Source: Desulfobotulus alkaliphilus (GTDB taxonomy: Bacteria > Desulfobacterota > Desulfobacteria > Desulfobacterales > ASO4-4). From it: a stretch of 46,426 nucleotides of DNA. Made by a program: the position numbers and the translations under genes. Positions 1-6,246 of the stretch are shown here, piece by piece. Each line of letters starts with the position of its first letter. Positions within the stretch are counted from its first letter, which is position 1. The stretch spans positions 1 to 46,426 of the forward strand of contig NZ_VLLC01000009.1 in NCBI RefSeq assembly GCF_007830435.1, read 5' to 3'. Below the pieces are notes generated by a model. The model worked only from the letters and a program-made list of their open reading frames with translations. It made no database searches and was not told the DNA's origin.

Positions 1-1
1 C

Positions 2-682
2 ATTCAGGCCAATGAGGTGGTGCAGCTGAATGAGCCGGTTAATATTTTTGATGATGATGCCTTCATGATGGTAAAAGAAGAGCAGGCAGTGTTCGGCTCT
101 AAAAAAACAACGGCCTCAAAGGCGGATACCATTGCCCATGCCACCAAAAAGGTCATTACGGAAAAAATGGATGAAGACCCTGCCTTTTATGAAAAGTTCT
201 CAAAACTGATCCAGCAGGCCATTGAAGATTTCAGGGCTAAAAGGATATCGGATCTGGATTATCTGAACAAAGCCAAAGATATCCGCAACAGGGTTGCCTT
301 CAGGGTGCATGATGACGTACCGGATAAGCTTTCCGGGAATGAAGATGCCATGGCTTATTTCGGTGTACTGATGCCATTTCTGGCGAGTGCTGAATGCTCC
401 GTGATGAAGGATGAATTGAAAGTAAACTCAGGACTCAAAACTCAGAATTCCGTATTCGACGAAACCGCTGCGGATACGGCCTTAGCTATTCAGGCCATAC
501 TGGAAAAACACAACAAAGTTCACTTCTGGGAGGATGAAGATGCCCAGAAACAGGTGATCAACGAGATTGATGATTATATCTATGATGAGCTGAAGACAGA
601 AAGGGGCATCGAATTGTCACTGGATCAGATGGATGCGCTCATCGAGAAGGTGTTGCAGGTGGCAAAACACAGGAATAATTGA
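2..682 (+). CDS. hsdR: Type I restriction enzyme subunit R (HsdR), C-terminal end, partial at window edge
   Basis: The reading frame is open to the left edge, so this is the C-terminal ~226 residues of a longer protein. The sequence resembles the C-terminal helical region (DUF3387-like) of type I restriction endonuclease R subunits, with acidic helices, a K-x-I-R-N-R stretch near residue 90 and a terminal helix ending in KHRNN. HsdR is the ATP-dependent translocase/nuclease subunit that cuts DNA lacking the host methylation pattern; its helicase and nuclease domains would lie left of the window. It is on the opposite strand from the cassette genes that follow and ends before the IS21 remnant, so it marks the far flank of the integron. 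Assignment is by family resemblance of one domain only. Confidence 0.7.
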   Translation: MQANEVVQLNEPVNIFDDDAFMMVKEEQAVFGSKKTTASKADTIAHATKKVITEKMDEDPAFYEKFSKLIQQAIEDFRAKRISDLDYLNKAKDIRNRVAFRVHDDVPDKLSGNEDAMAYFGVLMPFLASAECSVMKDELKVNSGLKTQNSVFDETAADTALAIQAILEKHNKVHFWEDEDAQKQVINEIDDYIYDELKTERGIELSLDQMDALIEKVLQVAKHRNN

Positions 683-964
683 GAATGGATAATTGACAAT
701 GGAGAATGGGAAGCAGGTCTCAGGCAAAAAAAATGCTGTCAGGGACAAATCATTTTTGTTTGCATTGCGGATTGTGAAATTATGCCGTTATCTTAACACG
801 GAAAAGAAAGAATTTGTATTACTAAAAAGATCATTTCACACTCGACGTAGATAAAAACACATGATTATTGTCATTAAGCCTGACGCAGAAGAAATCCTGT
901 CGAGTGCGTTTCGATTTTATTAGTAAGTAAGCAACTGCTTCGCTCTGGAACTGCGATTGGGGCT
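683..964. other. Non-coding spacer between hsdR end and IS21 remnant
   Basis: No gene is supported here. It starts with a simple AT-rich stretch in which GAGAATGG-type words recur (about 683-711). It contains a 7-bp inverted repeat, CACTCGA at 839-845 and TCGAGTG at 900-906. A 20-codon reading frame at 861-923 begins like the N-terminus of a DAHP synthase but has no ribosome binding site and no continuation. Confidence 0.5.
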
Positions 965-1198
965 TTAGTGAGGGAAGCTGAACAGGCGGAGAGTAAAGAT
1001 ATAGTCTTTATATTCATCGAGTTTTTTGACTCTTGACGGATCGTTAAGACAGTTGCTGACTGCTGCCTCGTCCATTCGGAGATATTTACGAACGGTATTA
1101 CGGGAAATACCCAGTTCTTTGCTTATTTGCCTGATGGATAAGCCGTCACCATTATCATGCAGTGCTTTTATCTTGTGAATCACAACCCACTCCTTCAT
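965..1198 (-). pseudogene. istA: IS21-family transposase IstA, N-terminal remnant
   Basis: This encodes 77 residues, whereas IS21-family IstA is normally several hundred. The first ~66 residues hold the helix-turn-helix typical of IstA (SIRQISKELGISRNTVRKYL) followed by the conserved DPSRVKKLDEY stretch. After DYI the sequence leaves the family and stops ten residues later, so the DDE catalytic domain and the partner ATPase IstB are missing. The start ATG at 1198 has a GGAGA ribosome site. Upstream, about 1270-1335, the repeated GACCCACTAG/GGTCAATAATTTTGACCC words are typical of IS21-family termini. The remnant is almost certainly inactive and directly abuts the truncated helicase gene. Confidence 0.75.
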
Positions 1199-1269
1199 TC
1201 TTTCGTCTCCGGCTTAGGTTAAAAGCCTGAGAGATTATAGAATTTTGGGCAATAAAAATACCCGCCGAT

Positions 1270-1335
1270 GTGCTTTAGGGTGGGTCAAAATTATTGACCG
1301 CTAGTGGGTCATTTACCATGGCCATTAACATTTAT
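1270..1335 (-). mobile_element. IS21-family terminal repeat region
   Basis: Read on the minus strand, the segment begins near TGTTAATGG and contains GACCCACTAG, GGTCAATAAT and TTGACCCACC in close succession. Multiple short GACCCA/GGTCA repeats of this kind are usual at IS21-family ends, where transposase binds. The outer edge falls at or just inside the last codons of the upstream helicase gene, so the element probably inserted there. The other end of the element is not recognisable. Confidence 0.5.
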
Positions 1336-2098
1336 TCAATACAACTGTATTGAATGTGAGAGGAACAAAATCCATCCCTTGTGTGAAAGGATTGTCTTTC
1401 AATGTCGAAATATTGGGTGCAAGAAAATACCGTTGTTTTGTGATCTTGCTGAGCTCCATAAGTGCTTTTATCAAGGAAGGGGATCGCTCTTTATCAAAAT
1501 CTGAGCTTGCCTTGTAAAATTCGTCAATAATCAAGATGTCTACTTCATCTAACTTATTAAGATAGTTTATTGCACGTTCTTGTGGAAAAATGAAAATATT
1601 CTTATCCGACAACTCAACGTCTGAAGTGGTAATAATTTTATACTCCCTTGAAAATTTGGGATACAATCGACGCCTTGTTTCATCTGTAAGTGCAATAGTG
1701 GGTACAACTATTACTACATTTTTTGGCTTTTTAATTGATATAAAAGCATCGATTACGAAGCTTTTTCCAAAACTTGTTGGTGCACTTACTGCTATATCAT
1801 AACCTTGTACCAATTTCTTTAATAGCTCAGATTGTTCTCGATGAAGGGTAACTGGTTCCTTTTTGCCAACATCTACCTTAAACACATTATAAACGAATCT
1901 GTCTTGCCATAACGCTGTCTCTGGTTTGATATATGGATATAGGCCTGTTTCACGAATCAGATGATTTACAACAGGAGAATATTCAATACCGCTTTCTTCA
2001 TGATATCCTAACAGTCCAATCAGTTCATTTCTAGCCGATTCTGTATCGTTTTTGGACAAAAATTCATTTATTATTTGACAGGCATCAAAAATTTCCAT
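1325..2098 (-). pseudogene. hamB: Hachiman defence helicase HamB, 3'-truncated
   Basis: This encodes the first ~255 residues of a superfamily-2 helicase. Walker A is APTSFGKS (106-113) and motif II is DEFY (192-195), preceded by VDILI; the DEFY variant and the pairing with the gene upstream fit HamB of the Hachiman anti-phage system. HamB proteins carry a second RecA-like domain and further regions that are missing here. The frame ends in LNKC-stop exactly where IS21-type terminal sequence starts. The start ATG lies 7 bases after the hamA stop with an AAAGGACAG ribosome site, so the two are co-transcribed. Without its second helicase domain HamB is probably non-functional, which would leave HamA without its activator. 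Confidence 0.72.
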
Positions 2099-2105
2099 GA
2101 TATGC

Positions 2106-3035
2106 TCACTGTCCTTTATAAAATTGTACAGCCGAAATAAACTTATCGACTATTGTTTGTTTTTCTGGCACAGGAAAAAGGATTAGATGAAATGTTATCT
2201 CAGAATACCTTATAATTTCTGACAGTTGTTTAACCTGTTTGGTAAAAAATGACATTGAGCGATCCTTATGCCATGAAATTATCTTTTCGCGGTAATCATC
2301 AGAAATGTATTTAGCCTTACACGTATGGTCACATTGATGTAAAAGAAGAATGGGTATATGCAGTATTGGCTTAAGATTGTCGATGGACTCTTTTGGACTC
2401 AATGCATCCTTAATTTTTTCTTTTAGTTCAACATCCTCGATGAGGCTATCAATATCTTGTAAATTTGTAACAATAGCATTTTCTTTTTTTAATTTAGTTG
2501 TACTTAATGAGTTTTTAACTGATTCTATAACTGATGTGAGCCTTGAATCTTCAATGCTTGAATAAAATTTTGCTTCGCCAAACCATATTGTAAAACTATC
2601 AGGTCCTTCAAGAACTATGTGAACGCTGTCTGCACCTTTCGCATTGTCTTGAACATTCTGTTTATAAAATATTTTCGGAACCACAGGCAAAGCTTTATAA
2701 TGGTTCTTCATTATTCCATAGAGAACTATTTCAGCCAGTTCACTACCTTTTCCAATTTCATTTAACGAATCTGTAAGCCTTAAATTTGAGGCTGCCGCTG
2801 TTAAAAGAGAATGTGATTGGTTTGAAAGACTTTCTCTTTCTTTTTGTGACAAAGCTGTCTCTGCAATATTATCCCAAATAAAATTCTGAAATTTATAATA
2901 TCTCCATTTTTCATCTTCAAAATCATTTAAAATGGTTAAAACATTTTTGTTATCCACTGGCTTAAGTGAGCACTCTGGGGTAAGAGCTAAAAAGCTTTCA
3001 TCAATTAATATTTCAAATTCAAATCCGGTGCTCAT
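2106..3035 (-). CDS. hamA: Hachiman defence effector HamA (DUF1837 family)
   Basis: A 309-residue protein matching the HamA/DUF1837 family. Recognisable stretches are GSELAEIVLYGIM, then PVVPKIFYKQN, then NAKGADSVHIV, then WFGEAKFY. The last two give a PD-(D/E)xK-like arrangement (about D136, E154, K156) expected for a nuclease effector. In Hachiman, HamA is held by the helicase HamB and released to degrade DNA when phage is sensed; that is family knowledge. I chose ATG at 3035 because GGTGA sits just before it; an in-frame ATG at 3050 would add five residues. The gene begins ~60 bases after the attC at 3092-3176, as expected for an integron cassette, and is followed 7 bases later by truncated hamB. 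It is AT-rich compared with the backbone. Confidence 0.75.
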   Translation of the reverse strand: MSTGFEFEILIDESFLALTPECSLKPVDNKNVLTILNDFEDEKWRYYKFQNFIWDNIAETALSQKERESLSNQSHSLLTAAASNLRLTDSLNEIGKGSELAEIVLYGIMKNHYKALPVVPKIFYKQNVQDNAKGADSVHIVLEGPDSFTIWFGEAKFYSSIEDSRLTSVIESVKNSLSTTKLKKENAIVTNLQDIDSLIEDVELKEKIKDALSPKESIDNLKPILHIPILLLHQCDHTCKAKYISDDYREKIISWHKDRSMSFFTKQVKQLSEIIRYSEITFHLILFPVPEKQTIVDKFISAVQFYKGQ

Positions 3036-3091
3036 TAAATCACCATTCACAATTTATTGTAAATATACCGCATATCGGAAACATGCGTGAA

Positions 3092-3176
3092 ACCGAACGT
3101 CTAAGCTAAGCGGCTCGGCGTTAGCCGCGTCCGGTGGAGCGCGAAGCGCGGAACGAACTTGAGCGCCGTGTTAGCC
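3092..3176 (-). repeat. attC-like integron recombination site (cassette 3)
   Basis: On the minus strand it opens with GGCTAAC (3170-3176) directly after the stop codon of the 109-residue gene. It has an internal hairpin GAGCGCG/CGCGCTTCGCG, continues CCGCTTAGCTTAGAC and closes with a degenerate GTTCGGT core (3092-3098). Layout, length (85 bases) and position between two co-oriented genes fit attC. The closing core departs from GTTRRRY, so the exact right boundary is uncertain. Confidence 0.6.
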
Positions 3177-3178
3177 AT

Positions 3179-3508
3179 TCAGATCCTGTAGCCAGTGTAC
3201 TGGGCATTACAGACGCCCTGTACCTTGAAGAACAAATAGAATCTTTCGGTATACTCCGAAATTTCCACCTTTAAAAAATCATTCCTCGCTTTCTCAAGTG
3301 AGGCTTCAATTTGATCTCTTGTTTCATTTATATCAGGTGCGCGTTCATCTTTACGGATGTCGTACTTGTAGACATCGCCATCGGCGTGAATGTCAAGATG
3401 TATTACGTCAATAAGGGAGTCCGAGTGATCGCTTTTTACCTTTTTCACCTCCACGCTGAAGCTGGTAATTAAGCTTCCTGAAACCTTGAGTTGTTTTTTT
3501 CTTGGCAC
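3179..3508 (-). CDS. Cassette-encoded small protein of unknown function
   Basis: A 109-residue protein that I do not recognise. It has a basic N-terminus (RKKQLKV), a predicted beta-rich first half (SFSVEVKKV, VIHLDIHADGDVYKYDI), then a charged helix and a final strand (RFYLFFKVQGV). I chose GTG at 3508 because GGAG lies 7 bases before it, and because the longer frame to 3607 would run through attC sequence. The gene starts 21 bases after the GTTAGCC core of the preceding attC and its TGA is 2 bases from the next attC, the compact layout of an integron cassette. By company (HEPN, Hachiman) a defence or toxin-antitoxin role is possible, but nothing in the sequence proves it. Confidence 0.6.
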   Translation of the reverse strand: MPRKKQLKVSGSLITSFSVEVKKVKSDHSDSLIDVIHLDIHADGDVYKYDIRKDERAPDINETRDQIEASLEKARNDFLKVEISEYTERFYLFFKVQGVCNAQYTGYRI

Positions 3509-3523
3509 GTTACTTCTCCGTAT

Positions 3524-3594
3524 GGCTAACGCCCGCATTTGCGGCTGGTTTGAAGCGCACCGGAAAACCAGTCCGGCAACATGCGCTTTTATGT
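3524..3594 (-). repeat. attC-like integron recombination site (cassette 2)
   Basis: On the minus strand it ends in GGGCGTTAGCC (core GTTAGCC at 3524-3530). The arms pair imperfectly: CGCATGTTGCCGGACTGG on one side matches CCAGCCGCAAATGCG on the other with bulged bases, as in attC folds. The distal simple site (ACATAAA, near 3588-3594) is degenerate. It sits between the stop of the 421-residue gene and the start of the 109-residue gene. Confidence 0.6.
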
Positions 3595-3648
3595 GATCCG
3601 AGTTCACTCACTATGGCTTTTTTATTGCTACAGGAAACATTTGCAAGA

Positions 3649-4914
3649 TTATGAAGTCTCGCTGAATTGCTTTATGTATGTTGATAGCAATTTTTTAGCT
3701 AAGAAGAAAGAGTCGCTATATATTTTATATATCTTTTCCTGATCATCTTTCAAAAATCCCGTGTGAACTAGCTGTGATCTATAATCATAAAGCTTATAAA
3801 AAAGCTGAGAATCTTTTTTACCTAGCAAGCTCTTCACTAAAGATTTACAACTTTTACCAATAGATTGAAATCTCATGGATTCCAATGTTCTTGTTAACGA
3901 AGCTTTTACATCTGGGTCAAAGTCATTTGTTTCATTCATTGATTGTACTAAAAAGTCTAATGCTCTTAGCTCTTCATTATCTCTACGCGTCTTTTCTGAC
4001 AAAACCTCGATAACTGTCATTGATAATATTATCTTGCTGACAAGTGAATCTTCGTAGATTGATGTTGTCAATATAGATGAAGCTAATTCAATTTTCCTAA
4101 ATTGATCATCACAAACACTGGTATCTTTTAGGTGGTTAAAATTGTCTCCAAATGCCTCTTCCAAAAGATTTACATCATAAGGTTCATTTTCTACGGTGGC
4201 GTTACTATTCCAAGGGCTTGATTCTTCTTGAAATAACACAACTCCAAACTTATCGCTAAAATGAATCAATGGCCTCTCATAATAGTCATCGAAGAACTTT
4301 GTATGATGACCAATAAATGCACTTTCCAGATTTTTTTGGATATTATCTAAAGCAAATCCAGATACTAAATTTTCAGGATAGGCTATCCCTATACCCAATT
4401 CTGCAAAAGCCATAATCAATATTTGCTCTACTTTTTTAGAAAGCGGCAATATTTCACGATAAATCAAACTTATCTTGTTTCTCAGAACCAAAACGTTCTC
4501 TTCTTTCAGAGATTTACCATCATCTGCCTCAATGATATATTGATCAAGAAGATTCAGTGATTCTTCATCTACTCCTAATGGCTTCGACACCTTAAATCGG
4601 ATATAGAAATTCCACTTTGTTTTGTCAGGATCCATTTCGCTTACTAAATCAGTAGTATGTTCGGTCCCCTTAGCAAGTAATGCTGGCTCTGCAATGTCAA
4701 TAAATTCTGATGAATCATCTTTATTCAAATTCTCAATAAAATTCAAAAACTCACTTATAATCTCATCGACAGCTTCCCTCTCACTGATCCCATTTTCTTC
4801 AACTCTTTTGATAGCCAGGTCAGGGAAAGAATCAACTAAGCGTAGAACACTGTCAACTTCAATTGGTCTTGTGAATGAAACACCAAATATTTCCCCAATA
4901 TAATTCTCTTTCAT
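3649..4914 (-). CDS. Cassette-encoded protein with C-terminal HEPN-type R-x4-H motif
   Basis: A 421-residue protein with no family I can name over most of its length. Near the C-terminus, after a helix-rich stretch (about residues 280-370), it carries RSQLVH (R379-H384), the R-x4-H signature of HEPN ribonucleases, in a context (YDYRSQLVHTG) like Apea-type HEPN domains. HEPN proteins with this motif are usually RNases in toxin-antitoxin and abortive phage-defence systems; whether this one is active is inference. The N-terminal half is acidic and hydrophilic with no membrane segment or signal peptide. The gene lies 95 bases after the preceding attC core and is followed by its own attC. Its base composition is clearly AT-rich relative to the flanking genome, consistent with acquisition as a cassette. 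Confidence 0.6.
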   Translation of the reverse strand: MKENYIGEIFGVSFTRPIEVDSVLRLVDSFPDLAIKRVEENGISEREAVDEIISEFLNFIENLNKDDSSEFIDIAEPALLAKGTEHTTDLVSEMDPDKTKWNFYIRFKVSKPLGVDEESLNLLDQYIIEADDGKSLKEENVLVLRNKISLIYREILPLSKKVEQILIMAFAELGIGIAYPENLVSGFALDNIQKNLESAFIGHHTKFFDDYYERPLIHFSDKFGVVLFQEESSPWNSNATVENEPYDVNLLEEAFGDNFNHLKDTSVCDDQFRKIELASSILTTSIYEDSLVSKIILSMTVIEVLSEKTRRDNEELRALDFLVQSMNETNDFDPDVKASLTRTLESMRFQSIGKSCKSLVKSLLGKKDSQLFYKLYDYRSQLVHTGFLKDDQEKIYKIYSDSFFLAKKLLSTYIKQFSETS

Positions 4915-5003
4915 GCAAACCTCAAAAACATCTAATTAGACGCATCTACAGATTCAAACAACTTTCAACAAATCGCTAAAAAATTACTGCACTGGTTCTT
5001 AAC

Positions 5004-5051
5004 CCATAACGCCGCATTCAACGGCTTGTCCGCTGCAATGCGGCGTTAGGC
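5004..5051 (-). repeat. attC-like integron recombination site (cassette 1)
   Basis: A 48-base imperfect inverted repeat: GCCTAACGCCGCATT (minus strand, from 5051) pairs with AATGCGGCGTTATGG ending at 5004, with an inner pair CAGCGG/CCGTTG around ACAAG. GCCTAAC fits RYYYAAC; the closing GTTATGG is slightly off GTTRRRY. The reading frame of the first cassette gene runs into this site and terminates within it, giving a C-terminus encoded by attC, a known trait of cassette genes. Confidence 0.72.
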
Positions 5052-6091
5052 TTGATAGATCGATAAATTGCAATTGGATGAATCATAATTCGAGGATACC
5101 TACACGTTCGTATCATTTCTTCAAACCCATCGAAGCCACGAAAAACACCTCTGAAAGCTCTCTCTACTGATTCCGATTCACGTCCTTCCTGATTTAACTC
5201 TTCTTCATTGAACTCGACCATTGGATCAAACTGCTTGCTTCCTTCTTTTGGAATCGCAGTAATTACGCCAAGAATATCAAGCTTAACGGTTGGTTTTGAT
5301 CCATAAAGAAAATGTACCGATTCAGTACTACTCTCCAGAAAAGACTCTCGTTTTAAATTCGACAATATATGAAATTCAGATATATCATCAAATGGATATA
5401 GCCGGAAATTAATTACTCCGGGAAGGAATACTCTTATCCAGTTTTGCATTCCTTCAATGATCCAGTCTTCAACCTCGCCAATTGACTTAGCTTTGATAAG
5501 AAGCTCTACGTGACGCTCCAACTCATCTAATTCATTTTTTCGCTTGGTCTTTTGCTGTCCATTTTTCATCAATCGGATTTCATTCCTCTGGGACTCGATC
5601 TTTTCTAGTATCTCTTTACACTCATCTGACTCTCTTAGCGAAGACTCTATACTTCGATTTATAAGAGCCACAATATCTTTGTAGTTAGCTGATATTCGAC
5701 ATATACGCTCATAATCTTCGAGAACGGCCCATCCTGTCGCTTTAATACATAGCGTGTTTTCGAATATCGATATTGCCTCACCCGAAGCCAGCTGTTCTTT
5801 GCTTACGTCAACACCTATTTCTGCTGCATACCCTAATTTAAAAAGCTGATCTTCTAATTCATTATACAATTCATGGTGACTAACTCGCGTCTCCTTAAAT
5901 GACTCCGAATCAGTGCCGACACCACCCGCCTCATGCTTGAACAGCTTGAGATCATAGTTTCGTAGATTTTTATCCGTCTTATTGGAGGAAGTTGATGTTT
6001 CAAACTGCTGAATTATTCCCCCAGTTATCTGGCTATAAAGCGAGCTAACTTTATCCATGTCGAGATAAATCAGATCCTTAACTTCATTCAT
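5018..6091 (-). CDS. First-cassette protein, DUF6414-like, coiled coil, unknown function
   Basis: A 357-residue protein. The N-terminus (LIYLDMDKVSSLYSQITGG) resembles the DUF6414-type opening seen in proteins of unknown function; I hold that name loosely. Residues ~155-205 are a strongly charged helix (many E, K, R, Q with KTKRKNELDELE) likely to be a coiled coil. The last residues, PNAALQRTSR, are encoded by the attC site itself, so the native C-terminus may have been altered on cassette formation. Start ATG at 6091 is preceded by GAGGCGAG and lies 20-25 bases from the attI core, as expected for the cassette nearest the integrase and the strongest promoter. There is no signal peptide. Function unknown. 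Confidence 0.6.
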   Translation of the reverse strand: MNEVKDLIYLDMDKVSSLYSQITGGIIQQFETSTSSNKTDKNLRNYDLKLFKHEAGGVGTDSESFKETRVSHHELYNELEDQLFKLGYAAEIGVDVSKEQLASGEAISIFENTLCIKATGWAVLEDYERICRISANYKDIVALINRSIESSLRESDECKEILEKIESQRNEIRLMKNGQQKTKRKNELDELERHVELLIKAKSIGEVEDWIIEGMQNWIRVFLPGVINFRLYPFDDISEFHILSNLKRESFLESSTESVHFLYGSKPTVKLDILGVITAIPKEGSKQFDPMVEFNEEELNQEGRESESVERAFRGVFRGFDGFEEMIRTCRYPRIMIHPIAIYRSIKPNAALQRTSR

Positions 6092-6110
6092 CTTTCTCGC
6101 CTCATTTTTA

Positions 6111-6117
6111 GCCTAAC
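6111..6117 (-). other. attI-like core site
   Basis: GTTAGGC on the minus strand matches the integron core consensus GTTRRRY. It lies between the divergent integrase and the first cassette gene, the position of attI, where IntI inserts new cassettes. The first cassette would run from here to the core at 5004-5010. Accessory integrase binding sites cannot be defined by eye. Confidence 0.65.
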
Positions 6118-6154
6118 ACATTATTGCGTGGATCTGCACAACTGCACTCTTTTT

Positions 6155-6183
6155 TTCATACTTGACAACCCTCAAGCTGTCAA
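6155..6183 (-). promoter_or_regulatory. Candidate cassette promoter Pc
   Basis: On the minus strand TTGACA (6178-6183) is followed after exactly 17 bases by TATGAA (6155-6160). The -35 is a perfect sigma70 match and the -10 is a 4/6 match. It points across the attI core towards the cassettes, where Pc must be. It overlaps a perfect 10-bp inverted repeat. Confidence 0.6.
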
Positions 6184-6187
6184 GTAT
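6158..6187. repeat. Perfect 10-bp palindrome in the attI region, with opposing -35 boxes
   Basis: ATACTTGACA (6158-6167) and TGTCAAGTAT (6178-6187) are perfect inverted repeats separated by 10 bases. Each arm carries TTGACA on its own strand: one can serve Pc (minus strand), the other an integrase promoter (plus strand, with TATCTA at 6185-6190 after 17 bases). Binding of a dimeric repressor here would silence both directions; no regulator is identified. Confidence 0.6.
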
Positions 6188-6246
6188 CTATTTTCCTAAC
6201 TGGATAATACTTTAATTTTTAAATTATAAAGAAAAATGGATAAGTT

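Noticed and set aside
861-923. Short plus-strand frame beginning MIIVIKPDAEE, like a DAHP synthase start
   Set aside because: Only 20 codons, no ribosome site and no continuation in any frame; most likely chance.
3509-3607. 33-residue N-terminal extension of the 109-residue cassette gene
   Set aside because: It would be translated from the preceding attC site, and the GTG at 3508 has the proper ribosome site.
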